Shown here piece after piece: positions 51,234-60,693 of a stretch of DNA of 64,000 nt. The DNA comes from an uncultured Lachnospiraceae bacterium (GTDB lineage Bacteria; Bacillota; Clostridia; Lachnospirales; Lachnospiraceae), in NCBI GenBank assembly GCA_910585295.1, contig CAJUDE010000042.1:21482-85481 (forward strand), in the 5' to 3' direction. Positions within the stretch are counted from its first letter, which is position 1. Each line of letters begins with the position of its first letter. The notes under the pieces were generated by a model. The model was not told the DNA's origin. It did no database searches and was given only the letters and a program-made list of their open reading frames with translations. The translations under genes and the position numbers were made by a program.

Positions 51234-52544
51234 CTATTTTTCACATTTCCAGAAATAAGCGCTGTAAGGCGCAAGTTCACTTCCACCGCCAAAATCATGG
51301 GGCTTTCCAGTAATCAAGTCTTCTGCCATCCCGCACCCTGCATCGAAATGGGCAGTGTAAGGCTCACTGTCTGCATTGATGGCAACCAGCACCCGTTCCT
51401 GGCTTGTCTTGCGCTCAAAAATGCATTGCTTGTTTGTCAGGACAACAGAACGGAAGTCGCCATAATTTAATGCATGGGAATTCTTCTTGGCAGAAGCCAG
51501 TTTGGAAACCCAATCTGTCAGCTCGTTCCATTCCGGCTTTTCAAAGCTGGGACGGAGGCTTGGATCCCCATTCTTTTTATCCCCTTCTACCCCCCATTCG
51601 CTGCCGTAGTACACACAGGGAATGCCTGGCATCCCAAAGCACAGCGCGTAAATCAAAGGCAGATGGGACTGGTTTTGGAGTATGGAAGCAATTCTGGAGA
51701 CGTCATGGTTGTCCACAAAACTCAACAGATGTTTCCCCTTATATAAGGTCCAGTTTTCCGGTCCGAACTGGCGCAGAAGGGAGTGGTTGATTTCAAACAT
51801 GTTCATGGAGTTAAAGCTGGAATGCAGCCCTTTATAGCATTCGTAATTGGTGGAAGAGTGCAGCATAGAATCATTGACAAGCTGGTTGTAATCCCCATGG
51901 AGCATTTCGCCCACTAAGAAAAAATCTTCCTTCAACCCATCGCAATGGCTCCGCAGCCTTCTTACGAAATCATGGTCTAAGCAATAGGCTACATCCAGGC
52001 GAAGCCCGTCGATATCCCAGTTATCTACCCAGAAGCTTACGCTTTCTAACAAATACTGGATGACTTCTTCATTCCGCAGGTTCAGCTTCACCAAATCGAA
52101 ATTCCCTTCCCATCCTTCATACCATAGCCCGTCATTATAATTGGAGTTCCCACCGAAGTTAATATGGAACCAGTCTTTGTAGCGGGAATTTTCACGGTTT
52201 TTGACCACATCCTGGAATGCAAAGAAGCCCCTTCCGGCATGGTTGAACACCCCGTCCAGCACTACACGGATCCCTGCTTCGTGCAATGCGTCGCAGACCT
52301 CCTTAAAATCTTCGTTCGTTCCCAGGCGGACATCTATCTTCCGGTAATCCCTGGCATTGTATCCATGAGTGTCTGATTCAAACAGCGGGGAAAAGTAAAT
52401 GGCGTTGGCCCCAAGCTTCTCCAGATGGGGAATCCAGCCTTTTACTTTCAGGATACGGTTGGCAGCCACACCATCATTTTCAAAAGGCGCGCCGCAAAAC
52501 CCCAGGGGGTAAATCTGATAAAATACACTTTCGTAAGCCCACAT
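51234..52544 (-). CDS. GH13 alpha-amylase-family enzyme
   Basis: The 436-residue cytoplasmic protein has the GH13 blocks: GIRVVLDGVFNHAG (region I), DGLRLDVAYCLD with the nucleophile Asp184, FFLVGEM with the acid Glu213, and LSFVDNHDVSRI with Asp281. The short length and lack of signal peptide suggest a maltodextrin-processing glucosidase or a neopullulanase-like enzyme. GCATCCCCTG-type starch domains are absent. AGAAAGGAGC precedes ATG. It could work with the glycogen phosphorylase at 58425 in alpha-glucan turnover. Confidence 0.9.
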   Translation of the reverse strand: MWAYESVFYQIYPLGFCGAPFENDGVAANRILKVKGWIPHLEKLGANAIYFSPLFESDTHGYNARDYRKIDVRLGTNEDFKEVCDALHEAGIRVVLDGVFNHAGRGFFAFQDVVKNRENSRYKDWFHINFGGNSNYNDGLWYEGWEGNFDLVKLNLRNEEVIQYLLESVSFWVDNWDIDGLRLDVAYCLDHDFVRRLRSHCDGLKEDFFLVGEMLHGDYNQLVNDSMLHSSTNYECYKGLHSSFNSMNMFEINHSLLRQFGPENWTLYKGKHLLSFVDNHDVSRIASILQNQSHLPLIYALCFGMPGIPCVYYGSEWGVEGDKKNGDPSLRPSFEKPEWNELTDWVSKLASAKKNSHALNYGDFRSVVLTNKQCIFERKTSQERVLVAINADSEPYTAHFDAGCGMAEDLITGKPHDFGGGSELAPYSAYFWKCEK

Positions 52545-52721
52545 AACATAAGCTCCTTTCTATTATAAAGTCATCATGCAGCATATCTCGTAACGGTTCA
52601 GAATCCTCCAAGTTGAAACAAGATAGCCTTATTATAAAAGGAAATCTGCTGGATGACAATGGAAAAAGCTACAAAATTTCAAAGGGAAAGAGGAAATGTA
52701 TCGTGGGATTATGGAAAATAA

Positions 52722-52750
52722 TTGTATTCTTGTTTGGGATTCGTTATACT
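52722..52750 (+). promoter_or_regulatory. Promoter of the hypothetical gene at 52787
   Basis: TTGTAT (52722-52727) and TATACT (52745-52750) are 17 bases apart. Confidence 0.6.
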
Positions 52751-52786
52751 AAAAAGAAATACACAGGCAATTGAAAAGGAGGAAGT

Positions 52787-53803
52787 ATGAATATTCAGGA
52801 CATCCGTTCTTGCATGCACAGCTTTGAAGAGGCCATATTCTTAGGGGAAGAGATAGAAATCGCAGGGATTTTGGCATTGGTGGCAGGAATATGCAGGGAA
52901 GGGAAGAAAATTAAAATCTATTTGTTTTCAGAAGCTGAGGACGCCAGGGAATCCCAAAAAAGCCGCATAAAGGTAGAGAAAAAAAGACAGAGGGGAACCC
53001 TGACGAAACGGGAAGAAATGCTGGCGCAGCTAAATGAGGAAAAAGCCAGCTTGATGGATGGGATTCGGGGAATTACCGTAAATGGGACAACTTATGAATT
53101 TTGTTGTGGGAGTGGAGGCAGGCTAGAGGACTATAACCTGGAGGGAAGGCTGCTGGTATATCAGTTTCTAAGCAGCCAGGTGCCGTTTGGCTTTTTGGAG
53201 GACCAGGATTTTTCCAGGATGCAGTATGCGGTAATGGAATTGGAAGGGGATTATGGAAAGATCCCATTTTCCAGGAAGGAGTTGGAGAACCTTGCATTTG
53301 TGCAAGCCCCCCTCTATTGCCATGTTCCAGTAAAACAAAAAATAAAACTGCCCTTGGGCGCCCAGCCAGGGAAAGTAAGAAAATTTTTCTGTGAAGAATT
53401 AAATCGGGAGATTCATTATAGCGTCAACGCCATTTCGTTGGTTGACACATTAGAAGAGTCCAAGAAAAAATATAGGGAAATGGATAGCGGGCATATAATT
53501 CCAAAAGAGGAGGAAGAATTGCTCCTTAACTATCTGCAGGAAATATGCCCTCCAGGTATGAGGAACCTGCAAATAGAGTATGAATGCGAGGAAGCAGGGC
53601 TGGAATTCTATACCAGGGAACAGCTTCAGGAAAAAGTGAAAATTCAAGAGGGTGCTGCAGCTACATTTTTCCTGGTGGGGGAGGCGATGAAAAAGGAAGG
53701 CGTCCATGGCAAAACATTACATGCCTGCTTGATTCAATATCCGGTGGACCCAGATATCCAGGAGGTTGAATTGGAATTGCTGCGGGCAGTGGTCAAAAAA
53801 TAA
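52787..53803 (+). CDS. Uncharacterised 338-residue cytoplasmic protein
   Basis: No family was recognised. The protein is soluble and charged. A lysine-rich stretch (KSRIKVEKKRQRGTLTKREE, about residues 63-82) is followed by a mixed alpha/beta region with ITVNGTTYEFCCGSGG, then KLPLGAQPGKVRKFFCEELN. The end contains FFLVGEAMKKEGVHGKTLHA. It has its own promoter, an AGGAGG site before ATG, and codon use like its neighbours, so it is surely a real gene. No operon partner is present. Confidence 0.75.
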   Translation: MNIQDIRSCMHSFEEAIFLGEEIEIAGILALVAGICREGKKIKIYLFSEAEDARESQKSRIKVEKKRQRGTLTKREEMLAQLNEEKASLMDGIRGITVNGTTYEFCCGSGGRLEDYNLEGRLLVYQFLSSQVPFGFLEDQDFSRMQYAVMELEGDYGKIPFSRKELENLAFVQAPLYCHVPVKQKIKLPLGAQPGKVRKFFCEELNREIHYSVNAISLVDTLEESKKKYREMDSGHIIPKEEEELLLNYLQEICPPGMRNLQIEYECEEAGLEFYTREQLQEKVKIQEGAAATFFLVGEAMKKEGVHGKTLHACLIQYPVDPDIQEVELELLRAVVKK

Positions 53804-53867
53804 TCAGAGGATAGGGTGAATGTGGCAAAGGAAGGGCTTGATAAAGAGGCTGCCACAAATGGATATT

Positions 53868-53965
53868 TTGTGAATGCCGTTAGGGGCGCTGTGTGCCAGC
53901 GGCACACATTTCGCACGGGTAACAACAGAGCGTACGCCAATGCCCTGCCCCTTGAAGCTTACTTG
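53868..53965 (+). repeat. Structured dispersed repeat, partial copy E
   Basis: GAATGCCGTTAGGGGCGCTG, GTGCCAGCGGCACAC and TGCCCTGCCCCTTGAAGC match the middle of the repeat at 63830-63910. Both ends are missing or diverged. It lies between the converging ends of the hypothetical gene and proC. Confidence 0.6.
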
Positions 53966-53997
53966 TTATGAAAAAGTATTAATTACAAGCGGCGATA

Positions 53998-54804
53998 TTA
54001 TTTTCCCATATCCCTGGATTTTTGCACACAGGCACGTTGGGCTTTGATAATCGCGCTGCGCATCCCTTCCTCTTCCAGGACTGCCACAGCTTCAATGGTG
54101 GTGCCTCCAGGAGAGCATACATTGTCTTTTAATGCGCCGGGGTGCATGCCTGTTTCCAAAACCATTTTTGCAGAGCCAAGCACGGATTGGGCTGCAAATT
54201 TGTAAGCCATGGCACGGGGCATCCCATCTGCAACGGCAGCGTCGGCCATGGCTTCGATAAACAGGTAGACATAGGCAGGGGAAGAGCCAGCAACGCCAAC
54301 CACAGAATCTATCATGGCTTCCGGGACAACTTCACACGCCCCAAAGCTTTGGAAAATAGCTGTGATATCAGCAAGTTCTTGTTCCGACACAAACTTGTTT
54401 GTGCAGAGGGCGCTCATGGCTTCGCCCACCAGGGCAGGCGTGTTGGGCATTGCGCGCACCAGCTTGATTTGCTTACGGAACATTTTTTCAATGGAGCTGA
54501 TGGACTGCCCTGCGGCGATGGATACCACAAGGGCGCCCGCTTGCAGGCTGTCTTTTACCTCGGCAATGATATCTGGGAATAAGTAAGGCTTGACGGCAAG
54601 GAATACTATGTCTGCCTGCCCTGCGGCCTCTTTGTTGCTGTGGGTGGTGCGTATGCCGAAACGTTCTGTTAAAGAATGCAGAGTTTGCGCTGTCCTGGCG
54701 GTGGCGATAATACGTTCTTTTTGGACTATGCCTGATTGGAGGATCCCCCCAATCATGGCGCTTGCCATATTCCCTCCGCCGATGAATCCGATTGTTTTGT
54801 CCAT
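53998..54804 (-). CDS. proC: Pyrroline-5-carboxylate reductase
   Basis: The start at 54804 has AAAGGAGG 8 bases upstream; the longer upstream frame overlaps the divergent gene and is rejected. The 268-residue protein opens with the Rossmann motif TIGFIGGGNMASAMIGGI and has ADIVFLAVKPYLFPDII, VSIAAGQSISSIEK and the C-terminal signature PGGTTIEAVAVLEEEGMRSA. It reduces pyrroline-5-carboxylate to proline with NAD(P)H in the cytoplasm. It is divergent from the threonine aldolase gene. Confidence 0.96.
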   Translation of the reverse strand: MDKTIGFIGGGNMASAMIGGILQSGIVQKERIIATARTAQTLHSLTERFGIRTTHSNKEAAGQADIVFLAVKPYLFPDIIAEVKDSLQAGALVVSIAAGQSISSIEKMFRKQIKLVRAMPNTPALVGEAMSALCTNKFVSEQELADITAIFQSFGACEVVPEAMIDSVVGVAGSSPAYVYLFIEAMADAAVADGMPRAMAYKFAAQSVLGSAKMVLETGMHPGALKDNVCSPGGTTIEAVAVLEEEGMRSAIIKAQRACVQKSRDMGK

Positions 54805-54873
54805 AATATGTGCCTCCTTTTTCGTAGTGATGGTATGTGCTTTAATTTTTATAATAACAGCAGAGGAGTGATG

Positions 54874-55905
54874 ATGCAAATGATTTCTTTTGAAAATGAT
54901 TATACAACAGGAACCCACCCAAAGATATTGCAAAGGCTGGCAGAGAGTAACCTAGAGCCAACGTCTGGTTATGGGATGGACCCGTATTGCGCAAGCGCTA
55001 GGGATAAAATTAGGGAAGCCTGTGGACGCCCAGGTGCAGAAGTGCAGTTTTTGGTGGGAGGCACTCAGGCAAATGCAGTGGTGATTGCCTCTATGCTCCA
55101 CAATTATGAAGGCGTTGTGGCTGCAGAAACAGGGCATATCAATGTGCATGAGGCAGGCGCCATTGAAGCCACAGGACATAAAGTGCTTACGCTGCCTGGG
55201 CATATGGGGAAAATAGATGTGGGTGAACTGTCCAGTTTTTTGCAGAAATTTTATCAGGATGATTCCCAGGAACATATGGTGTTCCCAGGAATGGTTTACC
55301 TTTCGCACCCAACAGAATATGGGACGTTGTATTCCAAAGAAGAATTGGAAGCTATTGGGGAAGTGTGCAGGGAATATGGGATGGCATTGTTTTTGGATGG
55401 CGCCCGTCTGGGGTATGGGTTGATGAGCTTAGAAAGCAGCTTGTCACTGGCAGATATTGCCCGAATCTGCGATGCGTTCTATATTGGAGGCACAAAAGTT
55501 GGCGCATTGTGCGGGGAGGCAGTGGTATTCCCAAAGAATAACATGCCGAAGCATTTCCTAACTATGGTGAAACAGCATGGCGCGCTTTTGGCAAAGGGGC
55601 GTTTGTTGGGGATACAGTTTGACGCATTGTTTACCGACGGGCTATATTTTGAGGTAAGCCGACATGCTATTGAAATGGCGGAGAAGCTCAAAGCTGTGCT
55701 GAAAGAAAAAGGATGTACGTTTTATTTGGAATCCCCGACGAACCAACAGTTTATCCTTTTAGAAAACAGTCAGTTGGAAAGGCTGAATAAGCATGTGAAA
55801 TTCAGCGTTTGGGAAAAGCCAGACCCTGGGCATACCATAATCCGCCTTGTTACAAGCTGGTCCACCAAAGTGGAGGATGTGGAGCGGCTGCGGGAAATAC
55901 TCTAA
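54874..55905 (+). CDS. Low-specificity threonine aldolase-like PLP enzyme
   Basis: The start is one of three close ATGs (54871, 54874, 54880) behind GAGGAG; 54874 is best spaced. The 343-residue protein has ENDYTTGTHPKILQRLAESN at its start, the PLP contact region LVGGTQANAVVIASML, FLDGARLGYG (Asp for the pyridine nitrogen) and YIGGTKVGALCGEAVVF with the Schiff-base lysine. This is the beta-eliminating lyase/threonine aldolase branch (PF01212). It likely cleaves L-threonine or allo-threonine to glycine and acetaldehyde. Confidence 0.9.
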   Translation: MQMISFENDYTTGTHPKILQRLAESNLEPTSGYGMDPYCASARDKIREACGRPGAEVQFLVGGTQANAVVIASMLHNYEGVVAAETGHINVHEAGAIEATGHKVLTLPGHMGKIDVGELSSFLQKFYQDDSQEHMVFPGMVYLSHPTEYGTLYSKEELEAIGEVCREYGMALFLDGARLGYGLMSLESSLSLADIARICDAFYIGGTKVGALCGEAVVFPKNNMPKHFLTMVKQHGALLAKGRLLGIQFDALFTDGLYFEVSRHAIEMAEKLKAVLKEKGCTFYLESPTNQQFILLENSQLERLNKHVKFSVWEKPDPGHTIIRLVTSWSTKVEDVERLREIL

Positions 55906-55989
55906 GAAATATATCGTCCTTTTAGGGGCGGTGGCTGGGCGAAAATAGGGCGTGCTTGAAAGGTTTCCAAACACGCCCGAAAACTATTG

Positions 55990-56140
55990 CATTCCCGCGG
56001 GCAATGAGCCAAGCAGCCGCGCTTGCGCGGATATTTGGCTCATTGCCGCAAGGGAGTGCCCTGTGGGTATGAATACCCTGCCCCTTGGGGAGGGAAGAAC
56101 TGGCTAGGCCATGCCCCGCAGCCTGCTGTTGGGTATTTGA
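55990..56140 (+). repeat. Structured dispersed repeat, copy C
   Basis: ATTCCCGCGGGCAATGAGCC begins it and TTGGGTATTTGACT ends it, right at the stop codon of the crotonase gene. GGCAATGAGCCAA and TTGGCTCATTGCC form a perfect 13-bp stem enclosing CCGCGCTTGCGCGG. The GGCGCTG hairpin seen in the other copies is replaced by a shorter one. It may serve as a terminator for the converging genes. Confidence 0.8.
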
Positions 56141-56935
56141 CTAGAAATCTGTTAAATCAGCAGCCCTTCTCTCAAGGAAAGCAGTCATGCCTTCTGTCTT
56201 GTCATGGGTGGAGCAGGTAATGCCGAACAGGTTTGCTTCCATTTCCACAGCATTCTTGATGTCCATGTCATATCCATTGTTGATGGCAGCTTTTGCGATA
56301 GAAACTGCATAGCTTCCCTTGGAAATAATCTTAGAAGCCATCTTCTTAGCAGTGTCCATCAATTCTTCTTTTGCAACTACTTTATTTACAAGCCCGATTC
56401 TGTATGCTTCTGCCGCGTCAATATTATCGCAGGTGAAGATTAACTCTTTTGCCCGTCCCATGCCAACCAGGCGTGCAAGCCTCTGCGTCCCGCCGAAGCC
56501 AGGGATAATGCCAAGGCCTGTCTCAGGCTGTGCGAAGGTAGCGTTTTCAGCAGCGATACGGATATCGCATGCCATAGCGATTTCACATCCGCCGCCAAGC
56601 GCGAACCCGTTTATTGCAGCGATGGTAACCTGGCGCATGTTCATCAGCTTGAAGAATGGCTCGGCAGCCTTCATTCCAAATGCACGTGCTTCTGCCGCGG
56701 AGAAATTAACCATTTCAGCAATATCAGCGCCAGCTACGAAAGATTTGAATGGGTTGTCCTTCTTGTCTGGGCCGCCGGTAAGGATTACAACCTTAACGTC
56801 ATCCCTTGCTTCGATTTCAGTTAAAGCAACATTGAGTTCATCCAATGTTTCACTGTTCAATGCGTTTAATGCGCCTGGCCTGCTGATGGTTAAAACGGCA
56901 ATCTGGTCTGTTACTTCCAATTTTAAATTGTTCAT
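56141..56935 (-). CDS. Enoyl-CoA hydratase/crotonase
   Basis: ATG 56935 has AGGAGG 9 bases upstream. The 264-residue protein is a crotonase-fold enzyme: SRPGALNALNSETLDELN, the oxyanion-hole region SFVAGADIAEM, INGFALGGGCEIAMACDIRI with the first catalytic Glu, and FAQPETGLGIIPGFGGTQRL with the second. Length and motifs match 3-hydroxybutyryl-CoA dehydratase (Crt) of butyrate producers, but no other butyrate genes lie nearby, so another acyl-CoA substrate is possible. It is a single-gene unit. Confidence 0.9.
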   Translation of the reverse strand: MNNLKLEVTDQIAVLTISRPGALNALNSETLDELNVALTEIEARDDVKVVILTGGPDKKDNPFKSFVAGADIAEMVNFSAAEARAFGMKAAEPFFKLMNMRQVTIAAINGFALGGGCEIAMACDIRIAAENATFAQPETGLGIIPGFGGTQRLARLVGMGRAKELIFTCDNIDAAEAYRIGLVNKVVAKEELMDTAKKMASKIISKGSYAVSIAKAAINNGYDMDIKNAVEMEANLFGITCSTHDKTEGMTAFLERRAADLTDF

Positions 56936-57028
56936 GGGTAAAAACCTCCTAAAAAATATGTAATATTGGTGTTTTTTGATATATTTACTATATAACTTTG
57001 ACAAAAATTTGTCAATAAGGAATAACAA

Positions 57029-57223
57029 TTTGAGTTTCCCCATTTTTTATAATAGCCTATACGATTGTGCCAAAAGGCCTTGCTGCCTTTGGCAGCATAG
57101 GCATTTTGCACAAAAAGTGTCTGGAAAGCTAGCTTTCCATAGCGCTTTTATGTGCAAAGCGCTTCCATCACAAAGTGATGGAAACCTTTTGGCACTATGA
57201 ATTGTAAAATACGGAAACTCAAA
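57029..57223 (+). repeat. Palindromic MITE, full copy
   Basis: The 195-bp element has ends TTTGAGTTTCC and GGAAACTCAAA. Inside, TGTGCCAAAAGGCC...GGCATTTTGCACA forms a long stem with a GCTGCC/GGCAGC core, and TGGAAAGCTAGCTTTCCA is a perfect dyad. It is flanked by GGAATAACAA on the left and GAAATAACAA on the right, a probable 10-bp target duplication with one change. No coding capacity. Confidence 0.8.
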
Positions 57224-57241
57224 GAAATAACAAATCTTCCA

Positions 57242-57313
57242 TTAGAAATCAGAGCTGCCTGCCCAAAACAGAATAAGCAAACAGCCATAGTTACATGTAA
57301 GGGACAACTGCCG
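57242..57313 (-). repeat. 72-bp tandem copy of the 3' end of the AraC gene
   Basis: TTAGAAATCAG occurs at 57242 and 57314, and CAGCCATA at 57282 and 57354, a constant 72-base offset. The outer copy lies after the stop codon and has diverged, so the gene end was once duplicated in frame (24 codons) and one copy is now decaying. Confidence 0.65.
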
Positions 57314-58195
57314 TTAGAAATCAGGGCCGCCTGCCCGGAAAGCCGTAGGCGTGCAGCCATATTTCCGCTTAAATGACCGGTTGAAATAAGACAGGTTCCC
57401 AAACCCTGTTTCCACAGCAATAGTCGCAATGGAGCCTGAAGAAGAAAGGAGCATCCTTGCAGCCATAGTCAAGCGGTAATCGTTTAGGTAATCCGTAAAA
57501 GAAAGTTCCATATTGGATTTAAAAAATTTCATAAAATGGGATTCACTGAAACCGCAGATTCTGGCGGCGTCCTTGATAGGGATTTTTTCACTATAGTTGG
57601 TTTCCACATATTTCAAAATATCCTTCAGCCGATCCAGGGATTTGTGTTTCTGCCGGGGGGTAGGGGAAGGGCAGCTAGAAGCCAGGGTATAGAAAAAGGA
57701 GAATAATTGCCCTTTAATGGCAAGCTGGTAGCCTTTTCCAAACGTTTTGCAGATTTCATCCATGGTATTCAGGCAGAGGGAAAGGGAAGGGTACAGGCTG
57801 GACTCTATGGTAAAATGGCTGGGGAACAGGATTTGCCCCTGGAGCATGGGCTGGAAAAATGTTTCTGTGCAGCTATCGCCTTGGGCAGGCATCAACATTG
57901 AAAGGTTAAAAATAATATTTTCATATTCCATCGAACAACCTTCCATCTGTTCGATGGCATGGAGCTGCCCAGGAGGCACAATAACAATATCCCCCTGGCT
58001 TACGAAGAAAGGGTCCAAATCTACGGTGACCCGCCCTTTTCCTTTCTTAATATAAATGATTTCCATATCATTGTGCCAGTGGAGCGGGACAATGGAAAAG
58101 TCCAGGGGAATGCTGCAAAGGTATATATTAAATGGAAAATCCTTATGCCCATGGGACTTTATTTCCTGTGTGTTTTCGTATTCTAAGATATCCAT
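57314..58195 (-). CDS. AraC-family regulator with cupin sensor
   Basis: The 293-residue protein has an N-terminal cupin barrel (about residues 20-110: LHWHNDMEIIYIKKGKG, GDIVIVPPGQLHAIEQ) and a C-terminal AraC double helix-turn-helix (about 190-290: IKDAARICGFSESHFMKFFK, SIATIAVETGFGNLSYFNRS, FKRKYGCTPTAFR). The cupin pattern fits sugar-responsive activators. It is divergent from glgP, 229 bases away, so control of alpha-glucan use is possible but unproven. Confidence 0.9.
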   Translation of the reverse strand: MDILEYENTQEIKSHGHKDFPFNIYLCSIPLDFSIVPLHWHNDMEIIYIKKGKGRVTVDLDPFFVSQGDIVIVPPGQLHAIEQMEGCSMEYENIIFNLSMLMPAQGDSCTETFFQPMLQGQILFPSHFTIESSLYPSLSLCLNTMDEICKTFGKGYQLAIKGQLFSFFYTLASSCPSPTPRQKHKSLDRLKDILKYVETNYSEKIPIKDAARICGFSESHFMKFFKSNMELSFTDYLNDYRLTMAARMLLSSSGSIATIAVETGFGNLSYFNRSFKRKYGCTPTAFRAGGPDF

Positions 58196-58424
58196 ACAGA
58201 CCTTCCTTTTGCAATTTTGATAGTATTGTACTATATTTTGGCACCATACTGCAAGAAAAATGTGGAAAATAGAGTTATACTCTGGTTGTGAATTCTAGAT
58301 TAAGAAGAAACTTACGAAAGGGATTCGGAATAAGCTTGGAGAATTATGGGAAACATGAAAATAAGCGGTTTCCGAACGGAATATATGTGCCACAGAGAAT
58401 GGAATAAGCAATAGGAGGAGAAAA

Positions 58425-60689
58425 ATGAGCGTAAATATTAGGGAAATGCTAGAACAAAAATGCGGCAACAATATTGCAGCCTGCACAGAGGAGCAGCTTT
58501 ATTATGGGCTGCTTGGAATTGTGAAAAATCTGGCGAAAGAAAAGGAAAGCCAGGAGGGGAAGAAGAAAATATATTATATCTCCGCAGAATTCTTGATTGG
58601 GAAGCTGTTGTCCAATAATTTGATTAATCTTGGAATTTATGATGAAGTGGCAAATATGCTGGCTGAGTATGGCAAGGATATCAACCTGATTGAGCAGGTA
58701 GAGCCAGAGCCGTCCCTTGGGAACGGCGGTTTGGGACGTCTGGCCGCATGTTTTTTGGACTCCATGGCGACGCTTGGCATGAATGGGGATGGGATTGGGC
58801 TGAATTACCATTTTGGGTTGTTCCTTCAGACCTTTGAGAACCGCCTTCAGAAAGAAAATAAGAACCCTTGGATGGAGGCAGAGAGCTGGCTTACCAGGAC
58901 AGATGTGACATACCCAATCCAGTTTGGCGGCTTTACAGTGCAGTCGCGTATGTATGACCTGGATGTGACTGGGTTTGAGAACCGGACCAATAAGCTGCAT
59001 TTGTTTGACATTGAGACAGTAGATGAAGGGCTTGTGGGGGAAGGGATTAATTTCAACAAATGTGACATTATGAAAAACCTTACATTGTTTTTATACCCGG
59101 ATGATTCTGATGATGCAGGCAGGCTTTTGCGTGTATACCAGCAATATTTTATGGTGAGCAATGCGGCGCGGCTGATTCTGTCAGAGTGCGAGGCAAAGGG
59201 CTGCAGCCTCTATGACCTGCCAGACTATGCGGCAATCCAAATTAACGACACCCACCCAAGCATGGTGATCCCGGAATTGATCCGCCTGTTAATGGAACGG
59301 GGCATCCGCATGAACGACGCCATTGACATTGTGTCAAAGACCTGCGCATACACGAACCACACAATCCTGGCAGAGGCATTGGAGAAATGGCCAATGGATT
59401 ACCTGAACAAGGCAGTGCCGCAGTTAATGCCGATTATCCGTGAGCTGGATACAATAGTAAAAGATAAATTTGAAGATAAGTCTGTAGCCATTATTGACGA
59501 GTGGAACCTGGTACATATGGCAAATATGGATATCCACTATGGGTTCAGCGTAAATGGCGTGGCGTACCTGCACACCGAGATTTTAAAGAAAAATGAGTTG
59601 AATAATTTTTATAAGATTTACCCGGAGAAATTCAACAATAAAACCAATGGCATTACGTTCCGCCGCTGGCTGATGCACTGCAACAAAGGCTTGAGCCACT
59701 ATCTGGATGGGGTGATTGGAACAGGCTGGCACAAAGACGCAAACGAGCTGGAGAAATTATTGGCGTTTGCCAGCGATGAAAAAGTGTTGGAGAAATTGCT
59801 GGAAATCAAACAAGAAAATAAGAAAAACCTGGCTGCATACCTAAAAGGGAAACAGGGCGTGGAATTGGATGAGAACTCTATTTTTGACATCCAAATCAAG
59901 CGCCTCCATGAGTACAAACGCCAGCAGATGAACGCCCTCCATGTCATCCATAAATATTTGGAAATCAAGAAAGGGAAGAAGCCGGCTACCCCGATCACTG
60001 TGATTTTTGGCGCCAAGGCGGCTCCAGCCTACACTATTGCAAAGGATATTATCCATTTGATTTTATGCCTGCAGGAGCTTGTAAACAATGACCCAGAGGT
60101 CAGCCCATACCTGAAAGTGGTGATGGTAGAAAATTATAATGTGTCCAATGCAGAAAAATTAATCCCAGCATGTGATATTTCTGAGCAGATTTCCCTTGCT
60201 TCCAAAGAAGCTTCAGGGACTGGCAACATGAAGTTTATGTTAAATGGGGCGGTCACACTGGGGACTATGGACGGGGCAAATGTAGAAATTGCAGACCTGG
60301 TAGGGAAAGAAAATATTTATATTTTTGGGGAAAGCTCTGATACAGTCATTGCCCATTACGAGAAAGGGGATTATGTTTCCCGGAAATTCTATGAAGAAAA
60401 TGAAGATATCAAAGAGGCGGTAGACTTTATTGTAAGCGAGGAAATGATGCAAATAGGGCATCGGGAGCATTTGGAACGCCTCTACAATGAGCTGCTGAAC
60501 AAAGACTGGTTTATGACCTTGTTAGACTACAAAGACTATGCGGCAAAGAAAGAAGAAATTTACAAGGATTACGAAGACAGGATGGCATGGGCAAAGAAAA
60601 TGCTTGTCAACACTGCAAAGGCAGGGTTCTTCTCTTCTGACCGGACAATTGCGGAATATGACAAGGATATTTGGAAATTAACAAAGTGA
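58425..60689 (+). CDS. glgP: Glycogen/starch/maltodextrin phosphorylase
   Basis: The 754-residue protein is a GT35 phosphorylase: KKKIYYISAEFLIGKLLSNN, EPEPSLGNGGLGRLAACFLD, IQINDTHPSMVIPELIRLLM, FDIQIKRLHEYKRQQMN, and the PLP-lysine motif EASGTGNMKFMLNGAVTLG. It releases glucose-1-phosphate from alpha-1,4-glucans in the cytoplasm. Length is at the short end of the family, as in Firmicutes enzymes. AGGAGG precedes ATG. sfsA follows after only 4 bases, so they are co-transcribed. Confidence 0.96.
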   Translation: MSVNIREMLEQKCGNNIAACTEEQLYYGLLGIVKNLAKEKESQEGKKKIYYISAEFLIGKLLSNNLINLGIYDEVANMLAEYGKDINLIEQVEPEPSLGNGGLGRLAACFLDSMATLGMNGDGIGLNYHFGLFLQTFENRLQKENKNPWMEAESWLTRTDVTYPIQFGGFTVQSRMYDLDVTGFENRTNKLHLFDIETVDEGLVGEGINFNKCDIMKNLTLFLYPDDSDDAGRLLRVYQQYFMVSNAARLILSECEAKGCSLYDLPDYAAIQINDTHPSMVIPELIRLLMERGIRMNDAIDIVSKTCAYTNHTILAEALEKWPMDYLNKAVPQLMPIIRELDTIVKDKFEDKSVAIIDEWNLVHMANMDIHYGFSVNGVAYLHTEILKKNELNNFYKIYPEKFNNKTNGITFRRWLMHCNKGLSHYLDGVIGTGWHKDANELEKLLAFASDEKVLEKLLEIKQENKKNLAAYLKGKQGVELDENSIFDIQIKRLHEYKRQQMNALHVIHKYLEIKKGKKPATPITVIFGAKAAPAYTIAKDIIHLILCLQELVNNDPEVSPYLKVVMVENYNVSNAEKLIPACDISEQISLASKEASGTGNMKFMLNGAVTLGTMDGANVEIADLVGKENIYIFGESSDTVIAHYEKGDYVSRKFYEENEDIKEAVDFIVSEEMMQIGHREHLERLYNELLNKDWFMTLLDYKDYAAKKEEIYKDYEDRMAWAKKMLVNTAKAGFFSSDRTIAEYDKDIWKLTK

Positions 60690-60693
60690 TGTT

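Noticed and set aside
56319..56963. 214-residue antisense frame across the crotonase gene
   Set aside because: Antisense to conserved crotonase motifs; no ribosome site or domain.
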